Translations under genes and position numbers: made by a program
Assembly (NCBI GenBank): GCA_017591395.1
Contig: WEDG01004937.1
Location: forward strand, 62,001 to 126,000
DNA length: 64,000 bases
Direction: 5' to 3'
Source: Schistocephalus solidus
Taxonomy: Eukaryota > Platyhelminthes > Cestoda > Diphyllobothriidea > Diphyllobothriidae
Part shown: piece after piece, positions 58,770 to 64,000 of the stretch
Layout: each line of letters opens with the position of its first letter
How positions within the stretch are numbered: the first letter of the stretch is position 1
The notes under the pieces: generated by a model
What the model was told of the DNA's origin: nothing
Databases searched by the model: none
Seen by the model: only the letters and a program-made list of their open reading frames with translations

Positions 58770-60300
58770 GCGGTCCGTTTGTAACTGACTACATAAGCAA
58801 CATACACCATTGCATCACATCTATCAGGCAAACGGGAACAGACAGGGAACCGTAGGAGAAAATCTGTTGTTTTATAGCTGAGCAAATCGGCAAACGGTTC
58901 TATGATACACTTTGTATTGCCACAAGTCATACTCGGGAAACTGACAGCTATCTCATTCGTTTGAAACGACAGCCTTTAAACAAACCTCTAAGGAGGAAAA
59001 CCTTTTCAGAGTGCTTTGCTCAGACTATTCGGTTTTCTACCCGGTTAAAATTGTGCACAGGCCTCCGGTACAACGATAAACAAAAAATCAAGCTGGCACA
59101 GAAAGGACACATTTCGGTCGGGGATACACAAGAAAGTACCCCAGAATTAATCGGTTCATTTAAATCAGTCTGTATAAACCATCTACGGTGTCTAAACCTG
59201 ATTCAAGCGGTGTATCGTCGTTAGATCATACAATTCCATTACCCCCAGAAGAAAGCTCACTTCAGTTAGTCAGATGAACAACCAAGGAAAAAGGGGGCTT
59301 TGAGAAGACCCCAGGGATACGCTCACCTAACACCGACCTAGAAATACTGATGACTTCTACGCAGCTGATAACATTAATGATGACAACCGATGAAGATTAT
59401 TTAATGGGGATAGCAGTTTTGGAAGTGCTGTTACATGAATGGTGCCTGGCAGAGGGGCAATCAGTTCAGTCCTCTCTATAACAAATTTGAAGGGTTTGGA
59501 CCTATAACAATATGTTCGGAGGACTGCCAACTAACAGGTTAGCTTCTTACTTCTTGGGACTAAAGGGTCAGATTGTATTGACCCTCTTAGAGTAGCGACT
59601 AAGGCATTATCACCGTGAGATCCAAAAGGGCAAGATCGTGTGTGGCAGACATCTGTTTGGTCGCTGCGTATACGGCCATCTTCGGACGACTCTCCTTTGT
59701 CTTTTCAGAACAACATGGTGGGTGAAAAAACACAGAGCGCAGTAGATGCCACGTAAGTCTCCTTCACTATAAGCTAATTCATGCGACGACCAACTGCCGG
59801 CGGTGGAGGTTCAATCGGAAACGTTCGCAATATGTTCCGTCGACTTGAACCAAATTTTCTTTTAGATGCGCAAGGTCAAATTGAAATCAGTCACAGCAGT
59901 GCCAAGTGTTGGGATGTCAACTAGCTACAACCCGAAGCTGACAGGTGACACCGCCAACAGGATCAACTAACAATGTTGGTGGACATTGAGAAAGCTGCCC
60001 AATGGCATGCTAGCACGTAATATCACAGAAGCAATTGTCAAAACCCCAGCTGGGAGCCTGTCGTTGACCAAATGTAATAAAATGCTGCTCTGTTGCAACG
60101 AACTCGTAACTTGGAGTCATTTAATTAACTAGGCCGCATGCAATCATATTAGCAAGTGTGCGCGCAATTTTTAATGGCAATATGGTCTTGGTTTTGAATT
60201 CAAAGGAGCGGACGAAGCTATGTGGATTAAAGTATGCAAAACAAGCACTGAGCGGATAACAATGTATAGATAAATATGGTATGCGTGAAAAAATGCAGAA
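58770..60300. other. Intergenic, two weak exon-like stretches only
   Basis: No gene recognised with confidence. A frame at 58961-59224 (plus) is basic and unrecognised. The stretch at 59721-59930 looks exon-like and is listed separately. Confidence 0.4.
59721..59930 (+). CDS. Possible small exon(s), function unknown
   Basis: A TTGTCTTTTCAG acceptor-like sequence precedes a short ATG frame (MVGEKTQSAVDAT), which is followed by a donor-like GTAAGT. Just downstream, an ATG at 59781 opens a 49-codon frame (RRPTAGGGGSIGNV, RNMFRRLEPN) ending in TAG. The composition is protein-like, but I recognise no family and no joined reading frame. Low support. Confidence 0.18.
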
Positions 60301-60308
60301 AAAGCTCT

Positions 60309-60934
60309 TTACAGCACAAATGTCCGTCTCGACTTTCCAGAAACTGCCGTCTTTCGTACCCACTCATAGTCACCAAACTGACTATCAAAGGTGCCTACTT
60401 GGATGGACCTCAGCTTCAGCGTAAAACGAGGCCCAACCTCGTTTGTGACAACGCGGTCATTTAATCCCGTCACAGAGGTGCCCGTTGTATCAGTCTCCTC
60501 CTCCTGGCCGAAGCGATCCCTCTTGTGCTGATATCGATAATGTCGAAAAAGATGAAGTCGCGCTGATTGTGAAAAACTACAGTACGACAGTGAGGTTGAG
60601 GGGGTCCTCTGGATGCTGCAGGGAAGAGCGCACCCAAAATGCGCTCCACACGGCGCCCAAGGCGCGTCATGAAACGGTTGAGGATAAGGTGAGGAACGAC
60701 GCCCGGCTCTATGCCTTTGTGCTTCAGACCGCGGATTTTACGTCGCGGGGTCACATTGGAGAGACGGAAAGTAGCGGTGGGTCCGTGAGGCAAATGACTT
60801 ATGACAAGGGTGTTTATTTTTTTCATATCCTCGTTCACAACGAGTACAGCAGTATAACCGTGCTCTATGGCCTTGGGAATCAGTTTCTTTAAGGGGGCAT
60901 GCCAGCGAGCTGCGACGGTCATGTTGGGAATAAC
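60309..60934 (-). CDS. RPF1: RPF1 last exon (Brix core), frameshifted
   Basis: The acceptor TTTTCCTAG lies immediately before GTT-ATT-CCC (Val-Ile-Pro), the conserved VIPN junction. The exon is 626 bases long, two bases over a multiple of three, as expected if one base is missing. The in-frame stop TAA is at 60309-60311. A plus-strand frame over the same stretch (60485-60892) is its shadow. Confidence 0.88.
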
Positions 60935-62617
60935 CTAGGAAAATATGAGAAACACTGGGCAACACATGTACTTAAACAGGCAGTAGAAACGTGTATGTGC
61001 AATCTCATAAAATCAGCATGGCAACTCAAATAATCCAGTCTTCGTAAAATTAATAACTGATACAAGTGAGCTCTTAAATCCCTACCATTCAATGACCCTA
61101 GAAGGGCTTGCAATCAACAGCGGCTACATATAAGAAAAGAGGCAAGCTGCTGTAACGGATGAACCCGACCACAACCCACTTCCCGTGTGGACAGCCACAG
61201 AATACATCTGTTAGGAAGGAATGACCGATCTTTACTAGAATCACAACTGATAACGATGGATAAACCTCTGAAGACTAAAAGGAAGACTCCCAGAGGAAGT
61301 TCATGGACCCCCAACGAATGTTAGGCCATATCATGAAAATCAAAGTATGCGACCTGCAGTTTGCTGAGGAATTAGGGCTATGGATAAACTATACAGACTA
61401 AGGTGAATTCGCCTCTGAATAAGGCTGGTTTAGACTAACAAATGGAACAAAAATGGCTGAGACGAATCAACCTACAAAGTACACGGAGCTATCCGCCAAT
61501 ATCTTGCCTTCGTGGGCCAATTTAACTGACTTAGGAACATAGTCTTGATGAGCATTATCAACGACGAAGTCAGCTTGCATCTTAGTATTCTTCCGATTTT
61601 TGACAGCCTATAAATGACGCCGTATTTTCCACAGTACGCTGGAAGATAGAAAGTCGTGACCCTGGTTACGCTTCCGTGGAATATCTAGCATAGTTGAGGA
61701 AGATTACCACTGGAAACACTACAATGTTCATGGGGAGTCTGAAACTTAAACTAAAAATTAAGACCAGCAAATACCGAACGGACGGATTTACAGACCCCCG
61801 AAAACACCGCAATAGCCCCAGTCAAGCCCTACAGTAGCAGTTTAGATTTGCTGGCTTGAGGGCGGCTAGTGACTTTATTGCTATCTAGCGTCACTGCCAT
61901 CAATCACGCGAAAATACCATTGAAAGAATTTCGCAAGTAGGGATTACTGAAAAGTCCACCAATTACTAAATTATTCAAAGACTAATCGTATGTTAATCGT
62001 ATGTTATGTGTGATGTTATCAATGACATCAGCTACATTCATAAAAGATCAGAAGCAATGTCAAAAGGGCACGAGGTCCCAGAACCGACTATAAGAATCTG
62101 CCTATAATGTACATGCGTGGAAAGTCCAACATGCAACTTAGCCAACGGAAAATATCACAATGCGCAGATGACAAGAATTCGGAGGATGGTGCAGACTGAA
62201 CTTGATCTGACTCATAAAGCAGACAACAGCACAATTTTCAAGAAGTAAACAGAAACGAAAACTTACGCGAGCCAACTCTTTGCAGAACCCGATGGTTCGG
62301 GGGGAGACGCGATCGGAATGCGTAAGCAATAACTTGGGTTCAACTTCATTTGAATAAATCCTGGTAAACTCGTCCTAACAATAAGCTAGGAGACAAAACT
62401 GGATACTTTCTCCTCCTCCTTGACAACATCCACATCATCCTTAGGCAAAATTGTTTCATCCGGAGTGCGCAATGTCTCCAGGGTCTGTGGTATACCAGCA
62501 GGCTTACCGCTCTTCTTACGTTCTTTGCGGAGTTTTGATTGTTCTTTAGCTTTCTTCGCTCTTTCTTTCCTAGCGATCTCTCGCTCGTGGTGCTTTGTTG
62601 TTTCTTTACGATACATG
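60309..62617 (-). CDS. RPF1: Ribosome production factor 1 (Brix domain), at least three exons, one frameshift
   Basis: A nucleolar assembly factor for the 60S ribosomal subunit. Exons on the minus strand are 62408-62617, 62267-62374 and 60309-60934. The first holds a basic, charged helix ([19 protein letters not shown]) and a [13 protein letters not shown] segment like the KTIDNQRVYDET part of human RPF1. Exon two encodes [23 protein letters not shown] and the start of the Brix fold. The last gives [61 protein letters not shown] and [20 protein letters not shown], ending DYEWVRK...RRTFVL. One base is missing in an A5 run at 60546-60550; without it the frame breaks after NQRDFIFF. The visible coding part is about 313 residues against 349 in human, so an upstream exon is likely. 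Confidence 0.9.
60935..62266 (-). other. RPF1: RPF1 intron of 1332 bases
   Basis: Bounded by the donor GTAAGT after the Leu-Ala-Arg codons and the acceptor TTTTCCTAG. No other gene was recognised inside it. Confidence 0.8.
62267..62374 (-). CDS. RPF1: RPF1 middle exon, 36 codons
   Basis: Exactly 108 bases, phase 0 at both ends, reading [10 protein letters not shown] to KELAR. It contains the LLLTHSDR segment that corresponds to ILITTSDRP at the start of the Brix domain in other RPF1 proteins. Confidence 0.88.
62375..62406 (-). other. RPF1: RPF1 mini-intron of 32 bases
   Basis: GTATCC at the donor and TTGTTAG at the acceptor. Removing it joins KEEEK to DEFTR in frame, where the human protein has its acidic stretch followed by DEFASYF. 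Retaining it puts an in-frame stop (TAG) shortly after. Confidence 0.82.
62408..62617 (-). CDS. RPF1: RPF1 first visible exon (basic N-terminal region)
   Basis: Open from the ATG at 62614-62616. An AATTCAG acceptor-like sequence ends at 62618, so the exon may begin with C at 62617 and continue an upstream exon in phase 2. A candidate upstream mini-exon (63679-63698, MSVVPK plus two bases, donor GTATGT) has the matching phase but little other support. If the ATG at 62616 is the real start, the conserved KNKxRR segment of other RPF1 proteins is absent. Confidence 0.75.
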
Positions 62618-62619
62618 CT

Positions 62620-64000
62620 GAATTCACGGTAAACGGCTATGGACTTTAAAAAGAGCGGGGATTTATCAGCTCATTAGAACGCATACGATGATTGATGTAG
62701 TTGGATATTTTAAAAGGAATAATTTATACCAACAACGCAGGCAAGTCCGAAAATTAAAAAAATTAAAAATATTTCTCTCCTACATAACAAACTCCCTAGA
62801 GATCCATGAAGTATCTTAGATAATTCCTCTGCTTACTCACTTCAACTTATGATTTCGTGCTAATAATGAACCTTGTTTGGGTACAAAAATCACTGCATAA
62901 AAATTCATTCTAAACCAGTGCAGAGTTCATTTAATATTTCAAGTAGGCCCTTTATGTTATAAATATGGCAGGTTTATTTTAAAATATCTTGGGCACCGTC
63001 AATCTGTTTCCAATTGACGAAAACTTCTCACCAGTTCTTTCAGTTTCATCGCATCTCATATTTGGCGAAATAAAGCACCAGAATCCCTTCATCTGCGTGA
63101 AGTGGAAATTAAGAAGCGAAGTTTGAAAAGCTGAAGCAAAACAGTTAATTTTACAAGTGAACTCGTTTAATTCGTAATCGCAGATGGTGTGCAATCAGTG
63201 CAAATCTAACATGAACATACTAGTGATTTTTATTTAAAGTGCTTCACAATTAAACTTCGCACAGGTTATAGAGCGGAAAAGAGAGCGTGCAAAACTAATT
63301 GTATGAAATCAAAATAATCAATAAAATCAAATAATTAACGACGCAAAGTCTCTTGGTCTTGGTCAAATAACGGCAAACGTTTAGAAGCAGCTTCATATAT
63401 AGATGTTTTTGATAGATGCTTTATTTGAGTCCCCGAAGTGCACTTTCATTGCATAATAATCAATTAAAACGAGTGCGAATTCGTGTACATTTAAGTTAAA
63501 ATATTAGGTCAGCTGTTAACGATGACAATTGACACAAATCAGTGTTGTCATATAATTAGATAAAAGAGCATACAGTTAAAAAATCTCCTTGGACATTTTT
63601 ATGGAAAAAGCACATCTTTAATGTGTTTTTTTGGAATTTGAAGAAGAAAAAACTTTCGCTCCTTGGTGAAAAACATACGCTTTTGGCACGACCGACATGA
63701 GTATTTGCTCTTTCCGACTAGCCAATGGTGGCTACTTTTCCACATGTGATGATGTAAACAACCTCTTTGCTTGATTCTTATTATGTATTGACACTATTTC
63801 TTAGCCAATCTGTAACAAATATGAAGGTCAAAGGCGTTCACATACCTTTCCCTTAATACAGTGAACTGAGTTGGAAACACTTCGTGTCTTACTTAACATG
63901 AACAGCCGCTTAAGAGGAAGAAGCACTCACTTTACAACTCTCCAACCAATAAAATGAGCTCCTCAAAGTATTGAATTGTCACCTTACTTCATTTACTATC
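62620..64000. other. No gene recognised upstream of RPF1
   Basis: AT-rich DNA with short open frames only. It should hold the RPF1 promoter and perhaps its first exon; neither could be placed with confidence. Confidence 0.45.

Noticed and set aside
60546..60550. Programmed frameshift site in RPF1
   Set aside because: RPF1 is not known to use frameshifting; a lost base in a homopolymer is simpler and recurs in the channel gene.
60485..60892. 135-codon plus-strand open frame
   Set aside because: It is antisense to the well-supported RPF1 last exon and has no motif of its own.
1..64000. CRISPR arrays, operons or bacterial features
   Set aside because: No regularly spaced identical repeats; split genes, AATAAA signals and retroelements mark this as animal nuclear DNA.

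Overview
The window looks like nuclear DNA of a parasitic flatworm, most likely a tapeworm of the Spirometra/Schistocephalus/Diphyllobothrium type. The reasons are two animal genes, one with a 32-nt mini-intron of the size flatworms use, AT-rich gene-poor DNA, and a crowd of decayed retroelements. Among these are non-LTR elements whose ORF ends in C2H2 zinc fingers; I recall such proteins from these worms but ran no search. Nothing looks bacterial.

Only two host genes are well supported, one at each end and both on the minus strand. At 1-1608 is an intronless Cys-loop anion channel (glutamate/glycine-receptor-like) whose end, in M4, runs off the left edge. It carries two one-base frameshifts. 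At about 60309-62617 is RPF1, a Brix-domain ribosome-assembly factor in at least three exons, with one one-base frameshift in an A5 run. The roughly 58 kb between them is repeats and unannotated AT-rich DNA.

Layout: 1.6-5.1 kb, nothing recognised. 5.1-7.6 kb, a dead Ty3/Gypsy relic (minus). 8.5-8.7 kb, a possible terminal exon. 8.87-9.86 kb, a 307-bp tandem duplication whose second copy holds a CCCTAA-rich insertion between 9-bp direct repeats. 10.0-10.3 kb, a Penelope-like reverse transcriptase relic. 11.9 kb, a tRNA-derived SINE. 20.3-22.8 kb, a diverged kilobase-scale duplication with a MITE-like inverted repeat between the copies. 23.5-27.3 kb, a CR1-like LINE. 28.1-29.0 kb, a second Penelope-like relic with a probable GIY-YIG part. 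29.2-29.4 kb, a GGGTTA-like tract. 34.8-35.2 kb, a cluster of three SINE pieces. 35.3-58.8 kb, seven copies or fragments (A-G) of the endonuclease-RT-zinc-finger family, including a head-to-head pair meeting near 52418.

The most distinctive content is that RT-zinc-finger family. All copies here are broken by stops and frameshifts, but the reverse transcriptase core (motif A and the FADD box) and several zinc fingers remain readable. No CRISPR, rRNA or genuine tRNA gene was seen. All homology calls come from reading motifs by eye.
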